Assembly (NCBI GenBank): GCA_022497155.1
Contig: MU385737.1
Location: 434,001 to 498,000 of the forward strand
DNA from: Whalleya microplaca
Taxonomy: Eukaryota; Ascomycota; Sordariomycetes; Xylariales; Xylariaceae
DNA: 64,000 nucleotides
Direction: 5' to 3'
Shown: in pieces, positions 35,266-46,817 of the stretch
Layout: every line of letters begins with the position of its first letter
Numbering within the stretch: the first letter of the stretch is position 1
The notes under the pieces: model-generated
Seen by the model: the letters and a program-made list of their open reading frames with translations, nothing else
Database searches by the model: none
Told to the model about the DNA's origin: nothing
Made by a program: the position numbers and the translations under genes

Positions 35266-36288
35266 CTAACGTAGGGTTTTTCTGAGCCACGCGTTGATAT
35301 CGTGCCAAATTTCGTCATTTGCGTGTTGTCTCTTCTTCTCCCACTCTCTTTCATTGATCTCCTCAAAAAAGTGTGTGAAACTATGCGGCATGTCCTTCAC
35401 ACAATGATATTTCACACCACGACTCTCCCAAGACTCTTTGTCACACATGTCCGAACCTTCGTCCAGACCCAGGTGACAAGCCATCCGCCTTCCCTCATCG
35501 CAAAGGCAGTCTGCGGATGCGGTTATAACGAATAGTGGCTGAGGTATATCCTCTCTAGTCGCGTAGAGGGGGCTCAAAAGAGGTTCACGCAAATCCTGCC
35601 CCACTGGGATGTACGCCCAGTCGAACATGCCTTGGAGCGGCGGCAGGCCGTCTTCCCTGCCCCAGGGTGAGACTTGACCTTTTGGCCTGCCTTCTCCGGT
35701 AAAATCCGTCAATGGAAACAAAGCCACCAGCGCTTTAATGCGATCTTTTATGTCTGGTAGCTGTGCCAATGCCAGCGATATAACGGCGCCTGCTGAAAAC
35801 CCTCCCACGACCACTCGGTCGTGGTCCACAGGCAAGTTCTCATCAGCCAGTACGGCTTGCATAAGCGCGAGGCAATCTAAAATAGCTGTGGGAAACTGGT
35901 ATCGAGGAGCCAAGCGGTACGGCAGGCTCACAACGCAAAACCCGTATTTGTCGGCGAGAATATGAGCCTGCTCATCGTCCATCTGGGCGTCGCCCATAAC
36001 CCAGCCACCTCCATGGATGAGGAAGAACAATGGCGCTTGGGTACTTTTCTCCTGGCTATTTTCTCTGGGGATGAAAATGCGAACCGGCAGATCGGGGCGT
36101 ACCGGATAGGTCTTGATCACGGAGGGGGCGACTGAGGCCCAAAAGTCTCGGTTCTTCCATCGCATAAAGCCGAAAATCAAGGACACAATCCAATTGTTCG
36201 CAAATGCACTAATGTAGTATTTAAACGATGTGAATAAGGATACCGGCTGGCGGACAACAATCCGCGTCTTGCTCCGTTCGTCAGTCAT
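35266..36288 (-). CDS. Alpha/beta-hydrolase fold-3, hormone-sensitive-lipase type
   Basis: This is a single exon of 340 aa from the ATG at 36288; the frame is open further to 36336, but only from a TTG. A hydrophobic N-terminal stretch (NNWIVSLIFGFM, about residues 31-42) may anchor it to membranes. The oxyanion motif HGGGW is at 92-96, followed by SLPYRLAPRYQFPTAILD as in the HSL family. The nucleophile elbow GFSAG has its serine at about 165. The acid is probably in ITASADCLCDEG and the histidine in MPHSFTHFF. Members hydrolyse short-chain esters, lactones or carbamates; the substrate here is unknown. The gene is on the same strand as the ATPase but 1 kb away, so it is probably independent. 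Confidence 0.9.
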   Translation of the reverse strand: MTDERSKTRIVVRQPVSLFTSFKYYISAFANNWIVSLIFGFMRWKNRDFWASVAPSVIKTYPVRPDLPVRIFIPRENSQEKSTQAPLFFLIHGGGWVMGDAQMDDEQAHILADKYGFCVVSLPYRLAPRYQFPTAILDCLALMQAVLADENLPVDHDRVVVGGFSAGAVISLALAQLPDIKDRIKALVALFPLTDFTGEGRPKGQVSPWGREDGLPPLQGMFDWAYIPVGQDLREPLLSPLYATREDIPQPLFVITASADCLCDEGRRMACHLGLDEGSDMCDKESWESRGVKYHCVKDMPHSFTHFFEEINEREWEKKRQHANDEIWHDINAWLRKTLR

Positions 36289-37534
36289 AATTCGTGTTGA
36301 AGTCGAGCTGTGCCGCTGGCGGGAAATCTCTGGCAATAGGTAGAAGCGAAGAATAAGGTAACAATCAATGCTACCGAAACTCTAATATATAGAGAATCCA
36401 ATGATCGTTCCCTTGGACTTTTCTGGCTTGGAACAAACCTGCCTATCCCCGGCTAATAGATTCCGGGGTTAATTCCTCTACTGCCGTACCGAGACTCATT
36501 TTCCCGTTTCTAGTTACTGTCAAAACTCAACAGGGAATCCTCCCGCTTCCTCCCGCGGTGTTCCGCCTATTAAGCGTGAGTTGCCCCCCTTTTCCGATTC
36601 TTAGAGCTAGCCGTAATTCGTAGAACGCCGACTTAGCGCCAAATCTAGCCATCGTTACCTCCGAGGCCGATCATCCCGGCGGAGACGGGTTAATCATACA
36701 TTCCGAGAGAATAGAGAAAACTAAGAAGGCACCTAACATCAGCTAGGTCGAAAGTCTAAGAGACAAGCAGCCTAGCATTGACTTCAAGAGTTGCTTGCAT
36801 CCTCTTTGGTGAGACTGCTGCTCGGGTCCAATGTCATCACATCTCGAATCCTGTGGGGTGAGACCAAAAATCTGGTGATAAATGCATGTGTATGCAACGA
36901 CATGCCGATGATGCGGTTGGTAAGTACGATCGACTGTTAAGGAACCGGTAGGGCAGCTCCTTGTTCTATATATCTGATACATTTTGGCCATTACGCTGTC
37001 TATTGTGACCACTACGAGACCTTGAGCATATATAGGTAAGCTCTTTCACCTCGTTAAGCCTCAAATTATATAACACGCCAAACATGAAATATGCCACCCT
37101 ATCAGAAGGTGGTTGGTATGTCTCCCTCCTAACATATAATTAGTCAGCTATATCAAGATCTTTCGCTACCGTGATCTTCATTCTGTATTAATTAATGATA
37201 CCGGCTGACCTTTCCTTCTCCTCTGCAAATCAGCCCAAGAGTCAAGACACCTTCCACTTTTGAAGGTCTGGCTTTTTCTTCGTGTCAGAGTCAATGTTCA
37301 TGCTTCCTCCATCTATGTCCATCGTTATGGAGTGTATATTTTGGTTTGTTCGCTGGCGTATAAATACTTCCCAGACCACTTCCGCTTCCACGTCAAACCA
37401 ATTATCGTATCCCCATCAGCCATGAGTAATACAAACCTAACTACTCTGTTGTTGTTATTGTTATTGTTGTTGTTGTATTATTTAACGTCTGAGCTGAAGT
37501 GGTATGCACCTCTTTCGGCAACCTTCCTAAAGGT
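36289..37534. other. Intergenic with a TTG-rich microsatellite
   Basis: This is the upstream region of the hydrolase gene and the border of the repeat block. A (TTG)n/(TTA)n run lies at about 37446-37478. No gene was recognised. Confidence 0.5.
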
Positions 37535-38672
37535 ATAAGACGTAATAAGCTAACTATACTATAACTATATATAGTTATATTTAAGGCTATATCGTGTTTC
37601 TAAGACTTAGCATTCCCTAAATAGTAGCCGCTATTTACCGGACCTGCTATTTTGCTTTAATATAATTCTAATAATAATAATAATTTTTAGTATGGGTTTC
37701 GGGAGCGTAAGGGATTTTTTCTTTCGCCTTTGTTTTTTTTTATTTTTTATAGGCATTATTAATACTATTTTTATAGCTGGTTATATTTTGTAATTTTTTT
37801 TTTTCTTTAATAATTTAAAATCGTAATTTTAAACTTTAATTTTAATTTCGTGTTCCGTATTTGTAAGGAAAAATATTAAGTAATCGTAATTAAACTAGCC
37901 CTATAAGACTAATTATTTCCAACTCTTTTTTTTTTTTTTTTTTTGACTCCTTTAATGTTTGCCTCCTATTAGAGTTTCTCTAGCGGCAGCACTATTTTCC
38001 TTTCCCTTAAAAAGGGGGGCATATTTAGTCGAAATATCTTATAATATCGCAGAACTTTTAAAATTCCAGGGGGTTTTATATTAGCTAATACTAGTACTTA
38101 TATTTGTTATTTAAACTTATAAGCTTTATTCGATAAAACTTTATCGGCTAGTTGTCTTTTTTTTAATCGCTACTATTAAATCTTTTTGTAGGTTTTAGGG
38201 GCTTTAGCCAGTTTTTCTTTAGTGTTTTACTTTTTTTATACTATATTATATAGTTTAGACCTTTATATTGTATACTTAAGTGATAGGAGGTATAAGTATA
38301 GTAGATTTCCGTATCGTAATAGTTATAGCGTTAGTAATATTAGCTATAGTCGCTATAAGTTAATATCGTATTAAAGTATTAATTAAGGGTTTTTTTAGGT
38401 ATTATAAATGCCGTAAGACATTTTTATAAATTGTAGGTAATTTTTATTATTTTAAACCCGCTAGAGATACTGGCTTTTTGCTATTATTTAACTGTTTTAA
38501 CGCGTATATTAAATCTAGCTATTATTTTAATGCCGGCTGCTGTTAGTGCTATATTTAAGTCTGGGGGGCCTTTTGCTGCTTTTTCTTTAGCAAGTTTATC
38601 TATTATTTTATTGCCTTTTATATTATAGTGCTTTAGATACTATTTAAGTAAAGTATTTAACTTGTTTAATAG

Positions 38673-38873
38673 CTTATAGATTTTAATGAAGACTTTTTGG
38701 AAGGAGTTAGGGGCATTTTTTTAGGCACTCTAAATAGCTATAGTATTATTTGCATAAAAGGTAATAATATATTTTAAGAAGCGTTTAGCTGCTTTTTTTA
38801 AGCTTTTAAGGGCCTCTAAAGCTTTAATATCGAATATTATTCCGCAAGTATTTATACCGCCTTTCTTTTTTGC
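38673..38873 (-). pseudogene. Decayed RNase H domain of the LINE
   Basis: One minus-strand frame reads GIIFDIKALEALKSL, then IITFYANNTIAI, then NAPNSFQKVF, with stops in between. This follows the RNase H pattern E-x-x-A-x-x-x-A, then D-N near the middle and a following S-x-Q. The catalytic DN is read as NN, which fits a RIP-type change. Confidence 0.65.
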
Positions 38874-39154
38874 TACTTTATCTTACTTTTGGTATATTAT
38901 ATAATTATAACTAAAGCTCTTTTTTATTAGGAAGCTATCGGAAAATATAATAATATCCTAAAGGTATTTTTTTACAAACTAGTTTTTAAAAAATTTTACA
39001 GCGGCTTTTTTAGCTATTTCTTTAATAAGGTTTTTCTTAAAGCCCTATTTAAATTTTAAGGAATATAAGACGTTTTATTTAATATTAAAGAAAAGTTGGC
39101 AGGCTAGCTAAAAGCTTATAAAAGCTTTTTAGTACTATTTTATTTTTTTATTTT

Positions 39155-39393
39155 TGTTACGGGAACTGGCTATGGTGGTGATAGGTTATACCTTTTGCTC
39201 AATTAATATGATGTAATAAAGCTGGAGATCTAAAACTACGGGAGGTGCGCAGGTATTTTGTATGGTGGCTACCCCACCTTACCTAAGCAGCTGCGAAGTC
39301 CGTGCATCAATTCCAGGCGATTCCAGGCTTTGTTACCCTAGGCCAGGATCAGGCCAATCAGGTCACAGGATCAGGTCAGGTGGATCCATGACA
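39155..39393. mobile_element. Solo LTR, 239 bp, not RIP-mutated, TSD ATTTT
   Basis: A GC-balanced island lies inside the AT-rich LINE relic. It begins TGTTACGGGAACTGG and ends GGATCCATGACA, giving TG...CA ends with short inverted termini. It is flanked by identical 5-mers ATTTT at 39150-39154 and 39394-39398. The most economical reading is LTR-LTR recombination leaving one LTR. Its length is below the size usually seen by RIP, which would explain why it stayed unmutated. Confidence 0.8.
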
Positions 39394-39976
39394 ATTTTTC
39401 GCTATTTTTTTAGGTAATATTCTTAAGACTAACGGATGCCTTTCGTAAACTATTTTAAGCCGGTAGGCGTATTTATATCTAGCTTATTTTAATATTATAT
39501 TGGCTATAGGAATTCCGGCTATTATAAATAGTACGTCCTTTAAGAATGTTTTTTATATTAGGAGTACCCCTTTAATAGCTTTCGTTAAGGCTCTTTAAAT
39601 TAGGGTAACGTACCCGCTAATATAAGTGCTAGCGGTAATTTTACGGGTGCTAGCTATTTTTCGGGTAAGGCTTATCCGGCTCTTATATTATATTTTATAT
39701 CTATATAATAAAACGGGAAATAAAATAATATTAACAATTTTATAAAGGCTTATTACTAAAGGGCTTTTTAATATTGTAAATAAAGCTTTAATATAGTTTA
39801 AAATTTTTATTACTATAGCTATTCTAACTTTAATGTATTTTTTAAATTTAAGCTTTTTATTAAGGAATATTTCTAACTATTTAAGAGTTTAAAGGGACTC
39901 GGGGGTTTTTAGCTTTTTAACCGGTACTAATTTAATTTTTCTATCTCTAGCGAAATTTATAATAAGATTTAATATT

Positions 39977-40158
39977 CCCTTTTTTCTAGTAAAATAAATA
40001 GTTTTTATTTTTTTTAATATAAAGGATATCTTATTTTATTTTCCGTATTTAAGAATTTTATTAACTTTTTTTTAGGCGGCTTTAGTGTTATCGTTTAGTA
40101 TTTTTCCGAATATAAAAACCGTTATATTGTCTGCGTATCTTTATTTATTGGAGTTTTT
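39977..40158 (-). pseudogene. Decayed reverse-transcriptase palm domain of the LINE
   Basis: The minus strand reads RYADNITVFIFGKILNDN, then further on KILKYGK and finally KTIYFTRKKG, with in-frame stops between. This matches the YADD box and the downstream FTRK-like motif of LINE reverse transcriptases. The second catalytic aspartate is asparagine, as a G-to-A RIP change would produce. Confidence 0.75.
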
Positions 40159-43100
40159 TCTAATTAGTTTATAAAGGTATAATATATATAATATAAGAAA
40201 TTAGGGGAATTTTTAAGGAGTTTTGTAAGTAATTTTTTTTAGTGCTGTAATAGTATTTTTTAGGCGGGTAGTTATTTTTCGATCGGATAAAAAGCTTTTT
40301 ATAAGCCGAATAATAACTTCCGGCTAGCTTTATTTCGTTATTTTATTAAGTAGTTTATTTTTTAGAAAAGTATTAAAAGCTTTTTAAACGTTTAGGGTAA
40401 CTAATATAGCTTTTAGGCCGTTTATTAATACTAATTTAATATTATATATCAAGTTAGTTATTAAATTTATAGCAGATTTTTTAAGTATTGCTCCGGCGTA
40501 TTAAAGGCTAATAATACCCGCTTATAGTATTATCTATATTATTCTTTTAGCTATTATTTGCTTTAAGCCTTTTTTTAAATAAAATAAAAGGGCAATAAGT
40601 TTTTAGGCCCTATAAATAAAAAAGTCTGTTTTATTTATTTTAGGTATTATTACTATTTCCGCTTCTTTTTAAAAAGATAAATAGTGTTTTTATTTTAGGC
40701 AGCTTTTTAATAGCTATCTATAGTAATCTCTTATAGCTAGTTAGATAGCTTTTAAGTACTTAATTATAATAGCGTTAATACTTAGCGAGGTTGAAAATAT
40801 ATTTATAATATATTTTTTTGCTTTTTCGAAAGTAATATTGGTGCTTTAAAGTAATAGTTCTATAAGGTAATTTCTTGCTATTATTTCTAAAAGATTATTC
40901 CCTAAATTATAACAGAAAAAAATAGCTTTAGTAAGGTATTCCGCCTTTTTAGTAAGGTTTTCGATAACTTATTTTCCCGCTATTAATAAGGGTGTATATA
41001 CCTTTTAGCTTTTTTTATATTAATTAATCACTTATACTAAGTTTTTATTATTTTTTACGGAATTAATTTATTATTTTTAGTAGTCCCGTTTTATATTTTT
41101 AATAATAATCCGGAATTTCTTAAGAATTATTTTAGCCTTCCCGGCATTCTTTAAATCTCGCTATATTTTTTACGCCGTTTAGTATTTATTTGTTTATTAT
41201 AAGGCCGACTTACCCCGGGTGCGATAAGTTTTATTTATTATTTATATATTATCTAATATTAGGTTTGATAATGCTATTACTATTATATTTATTTCTACCG
41301 GGTTAGTTAATGTTATAAAAAGGTTATATATTTTAAAATTAACTAAGTTATAAAGCTTATTTAATTTATTTTCCGGGATCTTTTAAGTTTTAGCTCTTTT
41401 TTTTAAAGGCTTTTTACCTTTTTTTAAAGGGTAACTTTTAATAGGAAATAGTTTAATCCCGACTTAAGTTTTTTCGCTATAAAAGTTTTTGCGAAAGGGA
41501 TATTAAAAAAAGGTAAATTTAATATATGCCTATTTTTATAGGTAGCTTTTCCTAGCTATCCGATATAGCATATATTTAATTTAATGGACTAATCCGCTAT
41601 CCTTTTGCCGCCGCGTAATATATAGCCGCCTAGCTCTTAATTAGGGTATTATATATTTGCGTTACCTGCCGTTAGGTAGTTTTCCGGAGGCTCGAAAGCT
41701 GTAAGATAGTTTATAATAAACTTTATAATTAATTCTTTATAATAATTTAAAAAAACGTAACTATTAATGTCTAATTATATTAGGTTTTTATAGTAAACTA
41801 TTTACCGTTTAATAGCTAATAGTCCTAGGCTTTTTTTAATATATATTATTACCCGGGGGCAGTTTTTTTCCCTAATATCCCAAAAGTCTATCGGTAAATA
41901 AGTCTTATATCCTAAGTAAGTTTAAGTCTTATATATAAAATCTTTAAATATCTAAAGTTTTATAACTATAACTATATCGATACCTTCCGCTTAATAGCGC
42001 TATAAGAAAGCATTATATATAAGCTATATTTTATTAGTATTATATATTATTATATTAGTAATTTTAGCCGGCATAAGTTTATAATATATCTAATGTTTAA
42101 ATATTAGTTTCGGGTAGAAATATTATATCTGAGTTTTATTAGCTTTAGAACTTTTTTATAGCCTACTTAATTACAGCTTTAGCTTTTAGTCTTTTAATAA
42201 CTTCTTTAGGCTTCGCTATAAATATTACTTTAAGCTTTTATTTAAGCTCCTGCTTAAGAATCTAAGGTAACGGGATAGGAGTAATTATAATACCTTTTAT
42301 TACGTTTTTCTCTTCCGAGTTATTTAATAGTAATTCGGAAATAGAAATAATAGTAATAATAAAAGACGTAGTTTTTGGGGGAGAGAAAAAAGCTTGCCGT
42401 TTATTGCTTTTGCCCTATTACTTCTAGTATAACGGGAGATTTTTGTCTAATAATAATACCGGGGCTTTAGTTCCTATAAAAGCGTTTTTAGCCAGGTATT
42501 ATAAGTTACCTACTTTTTTAATAGCTTTAAGTTTGGCTTGCCCCAAAAGGATTACCGATCCGTTAACTTTACGGGATTTATAAAAACAATCCTTATAATC
42601 TGTTAAAAAAGGGCTATAATAGTTAGCGCATTTCGGAAATTATTAATATACTTTTTATACTATTAATTCGTGCTGGTTTAATCTTTATTTATAGTTTTTA
42701 TATAGCTATTTTTTAATATAATACCTAACTAAATAATAAGCCTAACATTTAAAGTTATAGCGTATAATATAGGCTTGTTTTTCGATTTTTCTAGCTATAT
42801 CGCTTATAAAAAATAGCCTAAATTTTCTAACCGTTTCTTTAAAAGCTACTACCTATATAGCGGTTGCGGTAAGCGGGTCTACTCCATTTTTCGATATATA
42901 TATATTTACCGGTATAAAGCCGGCCTAAAATTTAGCTTTTTTAGCTATTATCTCGGCAGTAATTATAAGAGGTTTTCTAATAAATAGGTTTATTATAAAA
43001 GCCGGAATTTTAAATATTATATAAACGATTTATTTTTCCGAGATATCGATTAATATAGCTTTTAAAGTGCTTTTAATAACTGTTTTTTTTTTCTAGCAAT

Positions 43101-43774
43101 TAGTTCCTAATATTTAAGTCTGCCGCTTTAATCGCTTATCCCGTCTTTATAAAATATACGTCTCGGAAGGCTCCCGGGGGTAACTTTAGTTAATTAAGTA
43201 GCGTTATTTTTATTATATATAGTAAGGGTCGGAAAGCTAATTCGGACTATAATAAATAAATTAATATGCGGGTATCGGATCTCGGCGTCGGCTAGCGAAT
43301 AGACGTTTTATTAAAGGCTATTAAAGCCTAGGTGCTAGAGGCTTAACGTTTATTAGTTTTAGGTGCTTATATTAATTTGCTTAATTTAGCTTTTTATTTA
43401 GTAGCTTTAATATATAAGGTAAAAGTAATATTCCGGGGCTTTATATTTGTAATATCGGTTTTTATTTAAATACTAGCCGGGCGGAAAAATACTATAAGCT
43501 GCCTTCCGGATTAAGCGTATATTAAAATATTTAGGTACTGCCTAAGGGTTTTAATATAATTTCTAGCTAATTTTCGGTAGCTTATTAAGCTGTTTCCTTT
43601 AAAAAAGCGGATAAAGTTATTTAACATTATAGCTAGCCTAGTGATAACTTTTTTTTATATTTTAGCCTTTCGTTCGATTTTAGCGTAATATTTGCTAATT
43701 ATATTTTATATAAAAAATTTTATATCGGGAGCGTTAATAGTATCCTTTCCGGCTATATTTAGTTTCGGGAATAG

Positions 43775-44034
43775 TGTTACGGCACAGGGCCTGTGGGGTG
43801 CTGTAAGGTTCCTATAAGCTCCCTATAGCTGCTATAGCATACCTTAAGCCCCTTATACGTGACCTGTTAAACTATAGGCTTAGTTAGCTAGATTAAATAA
43901 GTAAGTGAGGAGGTTTTTTTAGGTTAGAGCTGTTATATAGCTATTTAGCTAACCTTTTATTCCTTACCTTATTATTTTATAGTAATATATACCTATTATT
44001 TAACACGCGCTACCTCTTTTCTTAAGCCGTTATA
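43775..44034 (+). repeat. 5' LTR of the 43.8-46.0 kb element
   Basis: This 260-bp repeat has a RIPed terminal TATA where the partner copy keeps CACA. Its partner is 45778-46037. Confidence 0.9.
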
Positions 44035-45777
44035 TAATAATAAGGTTTTTTGGCGCTGAATTTAGCTGATTCCGCTATCGTATTTATTTAGCGCCCTTTT
44101 TTTTAGCGTGGTTAATTAGTTACCCGTTAATCCTCCTTTTCCTCGATCGGCAGCCTAGCCTCTCCTTTGTTAGGTGTTATAATACCTTTACTTTAGCTGG
44201 TTATACCTTTTTGTGCGATAGCGAGGTTTTTTTTAGCTTTTTAAGCAGCTAGCGAAACGTACCGACAACTAGTAGCTTTGCCTTAAGAATCGTTAGTTAA
44301 GTTTACTAATAGCTAGTTAGGTTAGCGACTCTGACGTGGTTAGCGCAGTTTTCCGTCAGTTACTTTAATCGGCGTAGTTAGAGCAATCTCTCGTCGATTG
44401 ATTACTTTTTATTTTCACGCCGTTATTTTTATACATTTAGCACGCCAGCTTTTTTGTAGCAGGCTACGCCTGAGACTTTGGTTGACCCTGTTGTGATTGG
44501 TGCCTAATCCGGTTCGTGTTATATGTCGGATATACCCTCATTTTCAGTTTTGATACAGCGATTACGCGGCAGCTAGAAGCCATTTTTTTTTTTTTTCCGA
44601 TACAGTCTTATTTTAGGCAGACGGCGGACGAAATATTTTCCGGACCTGGTTGAACCTTTAGTTTAGCAGGTTACTTTTCCGATTCCGGACTCGATATAGC
44701 CTTATTTTATAGGCGGCGAGTTACTTTTAAAATTACCTTACTAGTTATACTTTTTTGTGCGGCAGTGAGGTCCGATTAGTTAGATCCGGTTGCTTTCTTT
44801 TAAGTGACGGATCTGATTAGTTAACGGTGGATATTGTAAGGAGTTATTATTAATATTTAACGTTGGAGCCGTTTCTCTTCCTTTTAGCGCCGAGGTTTTA
44901 TATAGAACCGACAGCTACTCTCGCGTGGTAGTGATCCTTTACTATTTATATATAAGTCTTACCTTAAAGACGTTTAAATTAGTCACTTTCCGAAGCGAGC
45001 AAACGTTTACTATTTAACATTTAAGCATTCGCAGTAATTTAGCCGGCTTAGATGTGATCTGTTAGATTTTCTTACGAATTATATATATTTTATACCTTAA
45101 CTTTTATTAGCAGTTTCGAAGTTGCGTACTTAAGGTGCCGACCGATAATTTTAATACGCTAATACTGTATCTCTTACGGCTTTATTAGTTAATAATTACG
45201 GAATACTGGTTTAACGACGGTGTTATTTATGTCATTTTATTTAATGTCCGATCGATCGCTAGTTTAGTACACTCTCCAGCAAAATTTAGTGTGTTAGGAT
45301 ACTTTTTTAATAATCCCTAACACTTTTAATCTAATTTTCGATTTTTAATATTTCCGGCGTGTCTAATATCTTTGTTATAGCCCGACACCTGCTGTTATAT
45401 AGCCACTATATAAAATACTGTGGGATTATACCGGTTTTAATGTTATGTAATACCTTAAAGCTTATAATAAAGGGTAAAGATTTAAGGGGGTAAATAGGTT
45501 ATATAGTAGCAGCAGTAGCTAATTATAGTAGTCGATATTAAGTGGTTATAAAGGAATATAATGGATTGACTAAATCTTGCGGAGGACTCGATTTTCGAAA
45601 TTTTAACAAGTTTATTTAGTGCTAATGTTAGGTCTTATACGATTTATATAAATCGAGATATAGGGGTATTTAAGGACGAAAAATTATTTTTTTAGGGCAG
45701 TGGTTATTAGGTTAATCCTTATATATATTAGGTGCGCTATAAGCTAGCTGTTGTGTACAGTGGATTTAAGGGGGTAA

Positions 45778-46037
45778 TGTTATAGCATAGGGCCTATGGG
45801 GTGTTATAAGGTCCCTATAAGCTCTCTATAGCTGCTATAATATACCTTAAGCCCTTTATACGTGACCTGTTAAACCATAGGCTTAGTCAGCTAGATTAGA
45901 TAAGCAGGTGAGGAGGTTTTTTCAGGTTAGAGCTATTACATAGCCATTTAGCTGACCTTTTATTTCTTACCTTATTATTTTACAGTAATATATACCTATT
46001 ACTTAGCACGCGCTACCTCTTTCTTTAAGCCGTCACA
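45778..46037 (+). repeat. 3' LTR of the 43.8-46.0 kb element
   Basis: This 260-bp repeat ends GCCGTCACA. It is preceded by a polypurine tract at about 45766-45777. Confidence 0.9.
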
Positions 46038-46346
46038 AATAGCCTAATATTTAATAGCCTGGCCTTTTTACGCCGCTATAAGTTAGCAACCGATAGTGTT
46101 TCTAGCGGTATTTCTGCCGTATACGGGTATTTAAAGGTTATAGTTAGACGTAACAGTATTATAAGTAGCATCAGATCAGGTAAGGAATAGTAATCCTTAT
46201 TTAGACCGCCCTTTTAATGTTTTAGTAATTTAGGCTAAATATTTAGCGTTATTAACAAGTGTAATGGTACACCTGCGCAGCTACTAACAGCAGCTTGCGC
46301 ACGGATAATAAATGCAAGGAAAGGTGACCTAACTACTCTGAAGAGC

Positions 46347-46817
46347 ATGGCGAGCCCATTTTCTGACTCTCTAAACGAGCTAACGGCCCCAGTTGTTTCT
46401 ATATCAAACAACATGCAGCCGGGGACCACTGATCTTTCTCAGAGTCGCGCAACAAGGAATCCAGCCCTTCCCCAGGAAATACACGATCTCATCATCAAGG
46501 CTGTCTGCGACCGCGGTCTACCTACTGCCTGGGTCGATCTCCGTCGGGTCAGTCGTGCTTAAAGGGCCGAAACAGAGCGTTTATCTACAGTACATTACCT
46601 CTCTCGTGTTTCAATCCATCGCAAGACCCTTCGACTGGATTTCATACAATTATCAGAGGGTGGTACCCGCGCTATCTTCGGCGATGCTCGCCCCATATCT
46701 TACCATGACGATGAGCCAGAAGATTACACTGCGATTGAGATGAAAGGTGTCACCTTCAATGACACCGAACTTTCCGATCGCCACATTGATGGCAAAGGTG
46801 AACTATCATTCAAATAG
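46347..46817 (+). pseudogene. F-box-like fungal protein gene interrupted by one in-frame stop
   Basis: An ATG at 46347 opens 71 codons, including the segment LPQEIHDLIIKAVC and WVDLRRVSRA, like the first helices of F-box/2EXR-type fungal proteins. The frame hits TAA at 46560-46562 and then continues in the same frame for 84 more sense codons (RAETERLSTVHYLSR ... GTRAIFGDARP ... GKGELSFK) to a TAG at 46815. The second half has the composition and motifs of the same protein type, so a single nonsense codon splits a formerly longer gene. The gene begins less than 100 bp from the end of the RIP-decayed block. C-terminal remains may extend to about 47164. Confidence 0.6.

Larger units (their letters stand above)
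43775..46037 (+). mobile_element. RIP-decayed LTR retrotransposon, 2,263 bp, TSD AATAG
   Basis: Two direct repeats of exactly 260 bp (43775-44034 and 45778-46037) bound the element. They begin TGTTA and the right copy ends GCCGTCACA, giving TG...CA with an inverted TGT-ACGGC terminus. Flanking AATAG occurs at 43770-43774 and 46038-46042. A candidate primer-binding site TGGCGCTGAA starts at 44051. A purine tract TTAAGGGGGTAA sits directly before the right LTR, which sets plus-strand orientation. LTR differences are C/T and G/A transitions. The interior of 1.74 kb carries no pol frame, so the element is non-autonomous. It is nested in the LINE relic. Confidence 0.9.
37535..46255 (-). mobile_element. 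RIP-destroyed LINE (Tad/I-like) relic, with two nested LTR insertions
   Basis: This block of about 8.7 kb is extremely AT-rich and full of stops. Read on the minus strand it still gives a reverse-transcriptase palm and, further along, an RNase H domain, in the order of LINE ORF2. It is interrupted by a solo LTR (39155-39393) and an LTR element (43775-46037). The remainder of about 6.2 kb would suit a Tad-type LINE with ORF1 and ORF2. The ends are approximate, placed where composition changes; no target duplication was identified. It is not active. Confidence 0.7.

Noticed and set aside
1..36288. Secondary-metabolite cluster (P450, thioesterase, FMO, permease, hydrolase)
   Set aside because: No backbone synthase is present, and the genes are spread over 36 kb with deserts and repeats between them.
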